A DNA stretch of 64,000 nt. Source: Dermacentor variabilis (lineage: Eukaryota > Arthropoda > Arachnida > Ixodida > Ixodidae). Shown here in pieces: positions 32,441-43,738 of this stretch (the first letter of the stretch is position 1; every line of letters starts with the position of its first letter). The position numbers and the translations under genes are program-made. The notes below the pieces were generated by a model. It was not told where the DNA came from and did no database searches. It saw only the letters and a program-made list of their open reading frames with translations. The stretch is taken from the NCBI RefSeq assembly GCF_050947875.1, contig NC_134568.1, forward strand, positions 210,149,845 through 210,213,844, read 5' to 3'.

Positions 32441-33484
32441 AATCTGCGGCCTATTTCCCTTACATCATGCATCGCCAAGGTTGCGGAGCGCGCGATACAT
32501 AACAGGATCACTGAACATATTGAAAACAAGGAGCTCTTTAGACACAACCTAATCGGCTTTAGACAGGCGTTGTCCACGCAGGACGCTATGCTTTTTCTTA
32601 AGAAAGCAATCTTTGATAACCCTACTCGCGACGTGAGAGGGATCCTCGCACTGGACCTCTCCAAGGCTTTCGACAGGGTCGCGCATAAACACATCCTGAC
32701 AGAGATTTCGTCTCTCAACCTAGGCCAGCGGTTTCATGATTACACCAGATCCTTCCTCGCGGATCGCAAGGCACACCTCCGACTAGGCATGGTCACGGGA
32801 GGACCCTACGAACTAGGCACCTGCGGCACCCCGCAGGGCTCAGTCCTCTCCCCACTCTTATTTAATATAGCCATGCACAAACTCTCCACTCGCCTCGCTG
32901 CAATCCCGAACGTGGGTCACGCCATTTATGCGGACGATATTACGATCTGGGCGCCGGGCGGATCGCTAGCCGTGCTCGAACACTCGTTACAAAGCGCGTT
33001 GGAGGCTACCGAAGATTTTCTTTCAAACACGGGCCTTGAACTCTCCCCCGCTAAATCAGAGCTACTGTTATACCGCCAGTCCAGACAGGGGGTCAGAAAT
33101 CTCGCGCCTCTGGAAACTCTGCCGATAGAAATTCGAGTTAAAAATGGGCATCCCATACCGAGGAAGGACTCGGTCAAGATACTATGTCTCCTCATTGATG
33201 CCAAGGGCTGTAACTCGACGGCCCTCAACAGGCTCACTGGACAGGCTAGTAATGTCCTAAGACTTGTAGCCCGCGTCTCAAATCGAAGAGGCGGTCTTAA
33301 AGAGGATAATTTGCTCAGAGCTTATCAGGCATTCTTCCTGAGTCATGTCATCTACATCGCGCCGTACCTTAACTGGGGTAAAGCGGAAAAGGCCAAGCTC
33401 GACTCCCTAATCAGAACCGACCTCAAGCGCGTGCTCGGCCTTCCGCAGTCCACAAGCACTGAGAAGCTGCTGGAGCTAGGACTC
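32441..33484 (+). pseudogene. LINE ORF2 reverse transcriptase
   Basis: Mostly one open frame: GFRQALSTQDAMLFLKK, GILALDLSKAFDRVAHKHIL (first catalytic Asp), CGTPQGSVLSPLLFNIAMHK, GHAIYADDITIWAPGG (catalytic Asp pair), LELSPAKSELLLYRQ, KILCLLIDAKG and LGLPQSTSTEKLLELGL. It is cut at 33484 by the solo-LTR-like insertion. The frame joins 34615 exactly when the insertion and one duplicated GACTC are removed, giving an LGLHNT motif also seen in the relative at 62-63 kb. Confidence 0.9.
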
Positions 33485-34609
33485 AGTCAGTTTGAGATTA
33501 GGGACTTGACCTCGCTGTTATTTTGTGGCCCAGTTTAGGCGACTATAGCAAAGCGTAGGACGAGCCCACACCTGCTGTATCGGCCAATAACCGGAAATAA
33601 GGCACGCATATGGGTTCCGCGAAGAGGGGACGCGGGCAACACCCACGCGTGAAGAGAAAGCGGATTAGTAGCTGCACCGTAGAAAAGGCACTAGAACTGC
33701 ACCCCCGCTCGGAACAAAAGGGTAGAAGGCCCGAGCTGAAGGGGAGTGTTCGGGGAGACGAGCGTGAAGATGAAAGTAGGGAGGTGCTTGAGGTCACCGC
33801 CACCACTAATGCCCATGCGCTCCCCAAATGTCCCGTCGACCGTCTCGGTCACGGAAATTGAGCGACGCGACGCTGTCCAGCCGGTTTGATGTTTGGCATC
33901 CGCGTGCGCCTGCTAAGGATTCCCGTGAAAATGGCGGTAGCTTTACCACTTAGCCGGCTACGGCCGAGGGATGCTTTTGTGTGCGATTGCCATCGGGTCC
34001 CAATTATGGTGTTTGTATTTCAAGCGAACCGGCACACAGCTGCACGGGAGACAGATTTCTCAGTACTGGCAGAGTAGCCCGCTGTCCGGCGGATATGCAG
34101 TTAACAATCCGCGATTTCACGGAACATTCTCGGCAGCTTGCATGGCGGCCGTTTGCAGGTGAAAAGAGGGAAGACATAAGGGGCCGATACTCGCAGCCCA
34201 ACGTAGGGGAGAGGGAGGTGGCACGTTTGTTTGAGAAATCCTATCCCCTGGCGTGTTCTAAAGAGTGCCACTGTTTCCACCAATGCTGTGTGCGGCACGA
34301 AGGTGGTTGTGCTATTGGTTACAATGATGTGAACTCGCATGTGTGATTGGCTGGTTTGCGAATCCTTTGTACAACTGAGGGCTTAAAAAGTCATGTTTGA
34401 TTGTGTGGGGAGAGAGCGGAGCTTCGGGCTTGGACTCGAGCAGACGCTTCGGAGTTTGAATAAAACGTCACTTCGTCGGACAACGGCTCTTCCTTCGCGC
34501 TGCCACCGTGCACTCGAATCATCGAGGGGCGCCGACTTCGGACCTTCAACACCTTCCCTCCTTGACTACCGTTGAAGCTACGAGAGGACAAAGGGAAAGG
34601 AAATTAACT
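33485..34609. mobile_element. Solo-LTR-like insertion, 1,125 bp, with 5-bp target duplication
   Basis: It is flanked by GACTC on both sides (33480-33484 and 34610-34614). Its ends are AGTCAGTTTG and AATTAACT, giving AGT...ACT termini as in some Ty3/gypsy LTRs. Plus-strand signals fit an LTR: a TATA-like CTTAAAAAG at 34382-34390 and a poly(A) signal AATAAAA at 34459. No coding domain lies inside. A five-base duplication is typical of LTR-retroelement integrases. It is probably a solo LTR left by LTR-LTR recombination; a non-autonomous element is the alternative. Confidence 0.75.
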
Positions 34610-34614
34610 GACTC

Positions 34615-35709
34615 CATAACACCATCGGTGAGCTAATAGAAGCTCACATAGCGGCTCAGATAATGAGACTTTCATCCCCTAAGTCAGGGATTAAGATTTT
34701 AGAAGAAGCAGGAATCCAACCCAGACATGAACCGGCGACCAAAGTTAGCTTGACCCGGGAAACCAGAGCTCGCATCATGGTTGACCCCGTCCCGCGAAAC
34801 ATCCACCCAGTGCATAACCAGGGAAGAAGATTCGCGAGAGCCAAGTCCATCCTTAAAAAGATCAATCAGCAGAAGCTAGATGCCCTCTTTGTCGATGCTG
34901 CCAGATATGACAGTGGGGATAAGTTTGCTGTCTCGGTGGTAGACGCGGGGGGCAACCTGGTCAATGCAGCCTCTGTTTATACTAAGTTTGCCCATGTGGC
35001 GGAGGAAGCGGTGATCGCTCTGGCTTTTCACAGCTCAAAAGTTCCCGCTATCGTCTTCTCGGACTCGCGCACAGCGGTTAGATCCTTCTCGTCCGCCCTC
35101 ATATCTGAACAGGCGTACAGTATTGTGATCAAAGCACTTCAAAGGACTAGGGAGAGTACCGAAGGAGGATACCAAATCTCGTGGTTCCCAGCCCATCTAG
35201 ATAGCTCAATTAACCCGCTTGGATGTAATCCTAACGAGCAGGCCCACCGGAGAGCGCGCGATTTCACGCACCGCGCTGTCGCGGGTAGCCAGGCTTGGAA
35301 CGAGGTCAGCATCCACAAAGATCCATTAAGTACATTCCACGAAATTGTTTCCCATTATCGACTAGGCAGGAGGACATTTCCACCCCCTCACCCCAAATTG
35401 AACAAACGTCAGGCTACCACACTAAGACTCCTGCAAACCCGTTCATATCCCACTCCTCGGTCTCTTAACAGGATAGATCCTGAACACTCACAGTCGTGCC
35501 CCAAATGTGGTCATGACTCATGCTCCTTTGACCACATGCTCTGGCTGTGCCCAGCCCTTAACGCCTCTCCACCCATCACGAAAGAACAATGGCAGGAATG
35601 TCTCAAGAGCAGCAATCTCCACATTCAACTCCAGGCTGTCCAGAGGGCCCACGATATTGCCGCGGGACTTGATCTCCCGATTCCATCGTGGGCGGAGCCA
35701 CCGACTTGA
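34615..35709 (+). pseudogene. LINE ORF2 RNase H and C-terminus
   Basis: This frame runs open to a TGA at 35707-35709. RNase H: ALFVDAARYDSG (Asp), HVAEEAVIALAFHSS (Glu), IVFSDSRTAVRS (Asp) and WFPAHLDSS. The last acidic position falls in NPNEQAHRRAR, with Glu in place of the Asp seen in the 62-kb relative. A Cys/His motif CPKCGHDSCSFDHMLWLCP is near the C-terminus (35496-35552). With the endonuclease and RT upstream it completes ORF2; the part alone has no start of its own. Confidence 0.85.
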
Positions 35710-35785
35710 TCTTCGGGAGCCTTCGGTTTGGCTCCCCGAGGTCTCAGTCCCTCTGGACTCAAATAAAGTTCTTGTCATGTCATGT

Positions 35786-36463
35786 CATGCACCATGAAAG
35801 CGGAAGTGACGCACAGAATTTGCTGAGGAACTGGCAATGATGAGTGCATGCCATGGGGTTGTAAAGAACAACAAGATCCCTTGCTGACGATATCTTGCAG
35901 TACTGTTGACCTAAGGATTCAATATTCAGTTAATGAAATAGATAAGCTAATATACGCTTCCATTGTGCAAACGCGCGTGGAAGTTTTGTAAGAAGTCCTT
36001 ATAATGAGCAATACACGTAACTTATGCACACTCCATGAGCGAAGCTTAAGCGAGTGTAGTCTGCGGAAAATAAAAGCTATAAATGTGCGCAAGAACAATG
36101 TACTGTACTGAAGAATTGGTAGGAGAAGCAAGTAAAGAAAAACACACACGACACATGACTGCACCTTTTAGAAGACATTGCAGAATGCCAAAATATATAA
36201 AAAAAGATCATATACACATTTACATACGCCTATAGTCGAATAGGCAAGTCCATCCTGACAATTTAATTCAAATTGATCCTGCTCAGAGTGGAGCTGTAAT
36301 AAAGAAAATAAGCGAGGAGCAGTGTCTTATTGAAAGACGTGCCGGCAAACGAAATTGTAAGGCACTTTCCTCGTACACACCCGAGTCAACGAACAAATAA
36401 ACCTCTCATGCTTTCAAAGAGATCATTACCGGAACTCAAAAAGCAAACAAGTTTACAAGCACT
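35786..36463. other. Unassigned DNA
   Basis: No recognised gene. AT-rich. Confidence 0.35.
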
Positions 36464-36489
36464 CCAACACTTCTAGCTAGAAGTGTTGG
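36464..36489. repeat. 26-bp perfect palindrome
   Basis: The half-site CCAACACTTCTAG is followed at once by its exact complement. Next to it GTCAGTTGAC occurs twice (36490-36499 and 36530-36539) within a ~40-base direct repeat. Function unknown. Confidence 0.7.
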
Positions 36490-36620
36490 GTCAGTTGACG
36501 CACGTCTTCATTTGACAACTGAAGAGGTCAGTTGACACACGTCTAGAATAAGAAGAGTACGCATTTGAAATGGTTGGTTCATGATTACGAGCACTAAACA
36601 GCGCTAAACAACAGGACGAA

Positions 36621-36938
36621 GACGACTGTGTGGTTTATACAATTCCTCTTTCATGCAAGCGTCTCTATATCGGTCAAGCGGGGCGGTGCATCAATGACCG
36701 CATGCGCGAACACTCAAACAAGGTTCAAAAACAAGCTAGAGACACTCAATTATCACTGCATTGCATTTAATGCGGCTGCAAGACGTCTTTTAAAGATGTG
36801 ACCTACTTGTCAATATACCGCGATGACCACGCGAGTCTTATTTCCGAAGCCTTTCACATTCATAATAGCGCCGAAGCATGCGTAAGCCTCCCGTCCATTT
36901 CTCTCCTTCAGAAGGAAATTGCCTTCCTATCTCATTGA
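36621..36938 (+). pseudogene. Penelope-like GIY-YIG endonuclease domain
   Basis: The frame reads VVYTIPLSCKRLYIGQAGRC: VYTIP stands for the GIY part and LYIGQ for YIG. The conserved Arg lies in INDRMREH, then the zinc-type HC..CGC block, then the catalytic Glu in LISEAFHIHN. It ends CVSLPSISLLQKEIAFLSH with a stop at 36936. One in-frame TAA (in HCI-stop-CGC) breaks it. In Penelope-like retroelements this domain follows the RT and nicks the target DNA (family knowledge). The RT is missing, so the piece is inert. Confidence 0.85.
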
Positions 36939-36972
36939 TTGCTATTTATTGCCCCTGCGCTATTACGGTTGG

Positions 36973-37546
36973 CGTGTAACACCCCGGGCAAAAAGGATGC
37001 TCGAAAGACCCTGCTCAACCGAAATGGAGGATGGATTCCTAATTTGCTATGGTTGTCCCGTGGGGATGCCGGTCTGGCAGGCACCCCGCAGAGATGACAG
37101 GCTTCTTTGTGTGTGCGACCAAGGGGAGAACCCTTTCCACGAACTGTCCAGCTCTAGGGAATAACGCTTTCAGCGAACCAACGTCGCCTAGAAGAAAGGA
37201 TCAGCCGCCTACGATCTCCGACCCGCGTGTTGCCGCCAGCGGAGGGAAGCACGTGCGAATGTCACCTGGGATGGGATAGGGATCAGCCGCCCATCCACAA
37301 CCAGACTCAGTGCCTTTCACGTGACGTTGACGGGAGCAACATCCCGCCTACGATTTTAGGGGGCCTATTTAAGGGGCCCCGCCATGTACTTTTTCACTTC
37401 ATTCATTCTCTTCATCTTATCCTTCACCAACCATCGAATAAACAGTGCAAGTTTGGTACTAGAAATCGTCTCGTCCTTGCCTGGTCGCCATGGTCTACCG
37501 GATGCCTGCAGCCTGCCGACAACGCCACGCCACCTAATAGTAACGC
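36973..37546 (+). mobile_element. LTR-like insertion in the Penelope-like element
   Basis: Bounded by the direct repeat CGGTTGG at 36966-36972 and 37547-37553. It starts near TGTAACACCCCGGGC and ends near AATAGTAACGCC. It contains a TATA-like CTATTTAAGGGG at 37366 and a poly(A) signal AATAAAC at 37437, the order expected of an LTR. No coding domain. The exact ends and true duplication length are uncertain because the repeat and the ends share bases. Confidence 0.6.
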
Positions 37547-37737
37547 CGGTTGGGCTTCGAGAAACAGGCGTCGCAAGAGCGCATGCTGCATTTCTGTTGC
37601 TTTTTGCTTTGAGATAGCGGTAGAGTATATATATATATGCCGACTGAAAGAATAAAGACACTTGGTTGTTAGTCAGCGCTGTGGTTTGTGTCCCTCTCTT
37701 CGTCCTGTTGTTTAGCGTTGTTTACTGCTCGTAGTCT

Positions 37738-40465
37738 AAAATAAACCTACGCCGTTTCAACAAGTCAAACACAGCGATCCCACCATACTGCAGCCTTATA
37801 ATCTCTACAAATGGCACGCCAACAAATACATACAGCTTCTCTGTGAAAATGAAAATGATTACAAAGGGACATTATTCTTGACAAAATCACGATCCTTATC
37901 TCTCATATCTTCGTTTTGTCCGTCGGTGCTCCGCTGTGACGTTTTATTTGCGCTGCCCATTTCTTCCTTCGTTCAACATCGCGGGGGAAGCGAAATACCC
38001 GCTGTCCTTTTGCGCTCGATCCAGTGCACAGAGCGACACAACAGCCCTTGATGTTTCGTTAATAAGCACGAACGTCACAAGGGACTACACTAAACGCGAG
38101 CTCTCGCACCACCACGCCACAAATAAAGCAAATGGTGCGCGCGTTCGCTCAGCTCGACAACCGGAGCGAAAGAACCAACACGGCACCGAAAAGCTTAAGC
38201 GGCGGCGCCGGGCGGTTCGAAGGCTGCCCCACCCTGCAAAGCGGCGCTGGCATCGAGGCACCCTATTCTCTAAGAACACTCGGCGCCATCTAGCACCGCC
38301 GCCGCGAAGCCTGCGTGTAGCCTCTGAAATACATGGCGCGCCGGTACGTGAGAACGTACTCACACGGGGGAGAAATCCCGGCTGTTGGTGCGGGGAGTGC
38401 GCATCACGTGATAATGACCTCATGGTTTTGAAATATGGCGTGCCGCCGCCGCGTGTATCTCCGGGAGACCATCTCTCCGGACGGAACAAATGATCCCTAC
38501 TTGACGCAGAAGGCAGCGGAATTTCGTGCTGGTGTCTGGGAACCTTAACCGGGTTGCTGCTCCACAGGGCGGCAGTGGTATTGCAGATGCTTCGTTGTAG
38601 TGGTTGGCGGCCTCATCACTTTGGTGAAGGCGCGTTGCACGTGTGCCATTGCACGTGTACTACTGCGATGGCCAAAAGAAGTGAGGATACCACTTAATAT
38701 TTTGTTTTCGCTGGTCGAACAATTCTCGTGCCTTTGGTAGTTTTTGTATATAGTCGGCGCCGGCACATTTTGGGCGTACAAGGTGAACTTGAAGAAATAA
38801 AGAGTGGTGTCGAGAGTACAAGCCACTAGAGTAGTCTGCTAACACTGCTCTTCCTGCCCGGTTGCCTCGCCCGTGTGAGCGGGGGACGTGGGCGGGGCAT
38901 TTTTCGCGGTGGCTGACATCACTGAACGCCACCCATATCAACCCCCTCCCCCGCGAAAATATCCCTCGTGTGAATACCCCTATATAAACCTGTCATGCGG
39001 CAACCGGGCTCCTCTCTCGCGTTTCTTGCTGGACACGCGTCCCCATCTGGTGGCGCTGTCGAGGAGTCCGCGCGTGGCATCTGAGACGAGAAGCGTGGCG
39101 CGCCGGTGCCTGCGTATGCTGAGAATTTTTTTCTCACTTCCCGCGCACCCAGTGGTACTCAGTGACCCCAGTTGGCCAGAGGTTCACTGAAGAGTTGCAC
39201 ATACCCAGTGCATTCATGGCGCAGCTGACTAAAGCGTTGGCGTGAAAGACGTTCATTGAAAAGCAGCACATGTCCAGTACATTTGTGGTGCAGCTTGCCA
39301 AAGCGTCGAGTTGCTGTCCTGGAGGAACCTTGTGACGTGGATTAGATTCCGCTCAGCGTCGGACAAATTGAAGGAATCTTTTTCGTCATTGCAGAGCGGC
39401 ACATAATTCCCAGTCGCACATACCTATTTACTCAACTTACGAAGATGAGGTAATTTATCTGCCGTTTTTCTGCCACGGCTTTCTGAAAGAAGCGGTGTTG
39501 TATAATGAGCCAAGTAATGCTCTCGCATTAAATACGGCCCGTTCGTGCCTCCAGACCGTCGCAGCGAGTCTCAAAAGAGTGTCAAAATTTGATAATAACG
39601 AGACAAGAAGCGAGAATCAGTCGTAAACTATAGTTAAAATTGATGGTATGGGCGTAATTGGCAGCAATATAGTTGAAACTTAACCATATTTTACCATAGA
39701 CTATACCATTTTCGGGATGGGCCCGCTAGACTTCTTGGCCAGAAAAAGAAAAGAAAGGCACGTGTTAACCGAATTCGACGCGAAAAGGAGTACATGCGCG
39801 TTAAAAGTAAAAAGAAAAAAAAGAGACAAAAACGAATGAAAATTTTCACGAGTAGAAGAAATAGAGGACCCGAAAAAAATGTAACGTCTGATAATGGAAC
39901 GAAGAAAATAATGCAAATAATGCAAAACTACCATACAGTTTTGCTACATTGCACCATACTTAATGCCTTGTGTTTAAAAAGCAGCGTTGCAAAGTTGAAC
40001 ACAAGTATGATATTCCAACGAGCCCGAACGGAAGCCTTAATCTATGTTTAATGTCCCCAATTTCAATACTTATGAGTACTTATATCACATACGTCGACCT
40101 TGTCTTCTTTTGCGTCGACTTTAGTTGACACGCCTTTCTTGTTTTCTTTCTTTCTATTGGAGCGGTGCCAGGACGACAACGCAAAGGCCCAGGAGACCCA
40201 GAAGTTGGTTATGATGTTGTCTCGCCGAGGTTCCACCGACCATATTCAAAGCGGCGATTACACGCCCTGCGTGAGGTTTTCTTTTCCTTTATAAGACAAC
40301 CCCGAAAGTCGCGTTTTCTTAAGTTTTCATGTGTTTCGATGATATCTAATGAACGAGAAGAAAGAAAACCGAGGGCCCGATTTTTATTAGTCATATCATA
40401 AGACGTGGCTTCGTGCTCCACCTGCGGCCATTTCTGTTTTCATCCACATTAATATCCATTAATAT
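37738..40465. other. Unassigned DNA, partly GC-rich
   Basis: Between about 38100 and 39150 the sequence is GC-rich, with two loosely similar segments containing GGCGCGCCGGT (38335-38345 and 39093-39103). An AATAAAG lies at 38797 after TTGTATATAG, a pattern that could be another LTR. No gene could be supported. Confidence 0.35.
38979..38990 (+). promoter_or_regulatory. TATA-box-like motif
   Basis: CCTATATAAACC lies after a C-rich stretch and before a pyrimidine-rich CTCCTCTCTCG. It looks like a core promoter, possibly of a retroelement, but no ORF is attached. Confidence 0.25.
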
Positions 40466-40614
40466 TGTCGCGTATACCCTGCCGTAGTATACACGCCGAG
40501 TGAGGATGCAGGCGTTTGCACTTCACGAAACTAAACGTAAGCGTCGACGCGCAAAGCCGAGACGAACCTCGTTCTCCTCTTCTTCAGTGCCCTTGCTGTC
40601 CATACCATGTGGCA
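40466..40614 (-). repeat. Gypsy 3' LTR
   Basis: On the minus strand it runs from TGCCACATGG to TATACGCGACA, with TG...CA ends. It is similar to 45714-45856 throughout. Confidence 0.9.
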
Positions 40615-40627
40615 TTACCCCCTCCTC
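40615..40627 (-). promoter_or_regulatory. Polypurine tract next to 3' LTR
   Basis: The minus strand GAGGAGGGGGTAA ends at the LTR. It is the expected primer site for plus-strand DNA synthesis. Confidence 0.7.
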
Positions 40628-40802
40628 AAAAAAAAGAACAAAAAGAAGGAAAACATACATAGGATTGACGTGAGAGCACTGAGATGTTCTAGGGCGAACA
40701 CATATGCTATAGTCACAATCACTGTGGTATGCGATATAGGCGCAAGGCACTGAGGGACGAGTAACAACAAAAACTAACCTAAGCGGCTGAAAACGTCGAA
40801 TA

Positions 40803-42215
40803 TTAAGGGTTACAGTACGGTTTCAACCGCACAACGTGCACAATCTCAGATTGTGGTTGTCGACGTCGGGGAGGCTGGCTTCCGTCAGGAAGGACTTCGT
40901 AATTCACGTCACTAATTCGCTGCAACACTCTGTAAGGTCCGAAGTAGCGACTCAAAAGCTTCTCGGATAGTCCTTTTCGGCGCAGGGGAGTCCAGACCAA
41001 AACTTGATTACCAGGTTGGAACTCGACTTGTCGATGGCGGAGATTGTAACGGTGCGCATCGATGCTCTGTTGTTTCTTTATATGCACTCGGGCAAGCTGA
41101 CGGGCTTCTTTTGCGCGTTGCATGAAAAGTTCGGCATCTTGGGCGAAGTCGAGATGATCGATGTTGTCGCACGGCAGCATTGCTTCTAACATAGTCTGCA
41201 CTTCACGGCCGTAAACGAGGTAAAACGGCATGAAGCGCGTTGTTTCTTACGTAGCAGTGTTGTAGGCAAACGTTACATAAGGAAGTATCTCATCCCACGT
41301 CTTGTGCTGTACGTCTACGTACATAGACAGCATGTCAGTCATCGTTTTGTACAGTCGTTCGGTCAAGCCGTTTGTCTGTGGATGTTAGGCAGTTGTCCTT
41401 CGATGGGTCGTGCAGCTGAGTTTAAAAACGTCTTCAATGAGCTGTGCTGTAAAGGCTTTGCCTCGGTCTGTGATGACGTGCGATGGGGCGCCATGCCGTA
41501 GGACAATGCTCTGTATAAAAAACTGGGCAACCTCGGAAGCTGTGCCTCGAGGCAACGCTTTTGTCTCGGCATACCGCGTTAAATAGTCTGTGTCGACGAT
41601 TATCCACCTGTTTCCAGAAGATGACAGCGGAAACGGGCCCAGAAGATCCATGCCGACCTGGTCGAAATGTTTGCTAGGTGGGTCAATCGGATTCAGCAAT
41701 CCCGCAGGCTTCACAGCTGGCGACTTTCGGCGCTGGCATTCACGGTAGACTTGGACGTACCGCTTAACACACTCGGCAAGTTTCGGCCAGTAGTAGGATT
41801 TGCGCACTCTATCGAGCGTTCGCGTAAAACCCAAATGGCCAGACGGAGGCTCGTCACGACAGGCGAACAAAACTTCGGCACGGAGGTCTGCTGGAGCGAC
41901 CAAAAGGTAGGTCTTCTTGGTGGCAGCGGAGTTCTTCTTATACAAGACGCCATCTCGTAAACAAAAAGACGACAATCCTCGAGCGATATGCCAGGATATT
42001 GATGGGTTTCGTCCTTCCATATGTCCGAATATAGGCCGTAGTGCGTCGTCTGCACGCTGCCGCGTGGACATATCAGTAACGCTTACGGCACCAAGGAAAG
42101 CGCCGTCGTTCTCAATGTCTTGGTCGGTAGTGTCGATAGGGGCGCGCGAGAGTGCGTCAGCGTCTTCGTGTATGTGGCTTGACTTGTACACGATGGTCAA
42201 GTCGTACTCCCGCAA
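40803..42215 (-). pseudogene. Gypsy integrase (broken)
   Basis: Minus strand from 42215: the RNase H connection, then the zinc region SGHLGFTRTLDRVRKSYYWP ... YRECQRRK. Against the usual HHCC pattern the first His reads Arg and the first Cys reads Tyr (inference from the family pattern). The catalytic core has GMDLLGPFP (Asp) and HVITDRGKAF (Asp). The Glu-bearing TERLYKT block lies past a frameshift near 41390. After a TAA at ~41252 the frame resumes with MPFYLVYGREVQ at 41231. It ends with the C-terminal GPY/F module RYFGPYRVLQRI and a stop at 40803. Integrase would insert the cDNA into the genome. Confidence 0.85.
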
Positions 42216-43330
42216 ACGTAGACTCCACCGTGCCAGTCGTCCAGAAGGGTCTCGCAGATTTGCAAGCCAGCATAACGAGTGATGATCGGTTACAACTTTG
42301 AATGGGCGGCCGTAGAGGTAAGGTCGAAATTTGGCCAGCGCCCATACGACAGCAAGACACTCTTTCTCCGTGGTGGTGTAGTGTGTCCCTGCACGCGATA
42401 GTGTGCGACTTGCGTAGGCGATGACTCAATCAATACCTTCCTGCTGTTGTACAAGCACCGCACCAAGACCAACGTTACTGGCGTCTGTATGAACTTCCGC
42501 GTCTGCCTCCTCGTCAAAGTGGGCCAAAACTGGTGCTGACACCAGACGCTGTCGAAGCTCGGTGAAAGCAGCCTCTTGCTCTGAGGCCCAGACGAACGTT
42601 ACATCGTCCCTCGTGAGGCGAGTCAGTGGCTCCGCCATCTTCGAAAAATTTTCGATGAAACGCCGGTAGTTGCGCAAAGGCCCAGGAAGCGTCGGACACC
42701 TTTCTTGTCGGTCGGTCGTGGAAACGTGACTAAGCGGCAGTTTTCGCGGGATCGAGGCTAACGCCTTCCGCCTGACCACATGTCCCGGAAATATCAGCTC
42801 ATTGTAGCCGAAATGACACTTCTGAGGCTTAAGGGTGGGGTTGGCCGATCGGATGGCTTCGAGAACTTGCCGCAGTCGTTTCAGGTGGTCGTCAAATGTC
42901 GCCGAAACAACAACCACGTCGTCGAGGCAGACGAGGCAGCTTTGCCACTTCGAACCAGCGAGAACGGTGTCCATCATTCGCTGGTGCCGAACAGAGACCG
43001 AAAAAAAGTACTCTGAATTCGTAAAGGCCATCTGGAGTGACGAAAGCAGTTTTTTCGCGGTCTCGTTCATCTACCTCAATTTGCCAGTAACCACTCTTTA
43101 GATCGAGAGGCGAAAAATACTTAGCTCGCCGCAACCTGTCTAAAGAGTCATCTATACGTGGTAGTAGGTACAAGTCCTTCTTGGTAACACCGTTGAGGGG
43201 TCGATAATCAACACAGAAACGAAGCGTTCCGTCCTTTTTCTTGACCAGAACGACCGGGGAGGACCACGAACTGTGCGAAGACTGAATGACACCATCATCT
43301 AGCATCTCCTTGACTTGGGCTTGAATTGCC
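42216..43330 (-). pseudogene. Gypsy reverse transcriptase and RNase H (broken)
   Basis: Minus strand: MLDDGVIQSSHSSWSSPVVL at 43305, LRFCVDYRPLNGVTKKDLYL, YFSPLDLKSGYWQIEVDERD (first catalytic Asp), FFGLCSAPA, then a frame change at ~42975 where ~11 bases appear lost between two CCAGCG words. The YxDD box reads VCLDDVVVVS; both Asp are kept, Tyr is replaced by Cys. RNase H follows: EVHTDASNVGLGAVLVQQQE (Asp), a TGA at 42424, then TTTEKECLAVVWALAKF (Glu) and VTDHHSL (Asp). The order and motifs are those of Ty3/gypsy pol. Confidence 0.85.
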
Positions 43331-43738
43331 TCACGTTCTTTCGGTGAGACACGCTAGGGCTGTTGTTTGATGGGGCGTGTGTCGGCGGATGTCGTTATTC
43401 GGTGCTTTGTGATTGGCATTTGGCCCACCTTAGTAGACCGAGCGAAGCACGCGCGGAATTCGTTCTAGAGTTCCTACAGTGCGCTCTTTTGGTCATCCAT
43501 AAGCTCGGAGTTTACAGCGATGTCTCTGAGCGAACCGTCGTCTGTGCCCACTTCAGAATCAAAGCACTCGACGATGTCCGTTGATGGTTCGGCGTAGGCG
43601 ATGGCAGTGCCACGAAAAATGTGCTGATGCTCAAAGGTAAAGTTGGTATAACGAGGACCGCTGTCTAGCTATCACGAAGTTCCACAAGGCTTCGCGCTAC
43701 AGAAATACCTTGGGTCAGCAACATAGAAATGTTGCCTT

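Larger units (their letters stand above)
28960..35785 (+). mobile_element. Near full-length RNase H-type LINE with solo-LTR-like insertion
   Basis: It has a 5' leader (~28960-29238), ORF1 (29239-30954), ORF2 (30985-35709), a 3' UTR with AATAAAG at 35761, and a CATGT-repeat tail near 35777. ORF2 has endonuclease, RT, RNase H and a Cys/His C-terminus. It belongs with the elements at 17.6-19.1 and 61.9-63.4 kb and differs from the 21.6-kb I-like LINE. A 1,125-bp insertion splits ORF2. It is the most complete element of the window but carries stops in both ORFs. Confidence 0.85.
36584..37737 (+). mobile_element. Penelope-like element 3' part, with inverted ends
   Basis: A GIY-YIG endonuclease domain (36621-36938) is followed by 3' sequence. 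The outer ends are inverted repeats of about 37-40 bases: the left has AGCGCTAAACAACAGGACG (36601-36619), the right CGTCCTGTTGTTTAGCGTT (37701-37719). Inverted terminal copies and 5' truncation are typical of Penelope-like element insertions. The RT is absent. A 574-bp LTR-like piece is inserted downstream of the endonuclease. Confidence 0.8.

Noticed and set aside
38100..38500. GC-rich 134-185-codon frames on both strands as a host exon
   Set aside because: Frames on both strands of GC-rich DNA are expected by chance; no domain or splice-site logic was found.
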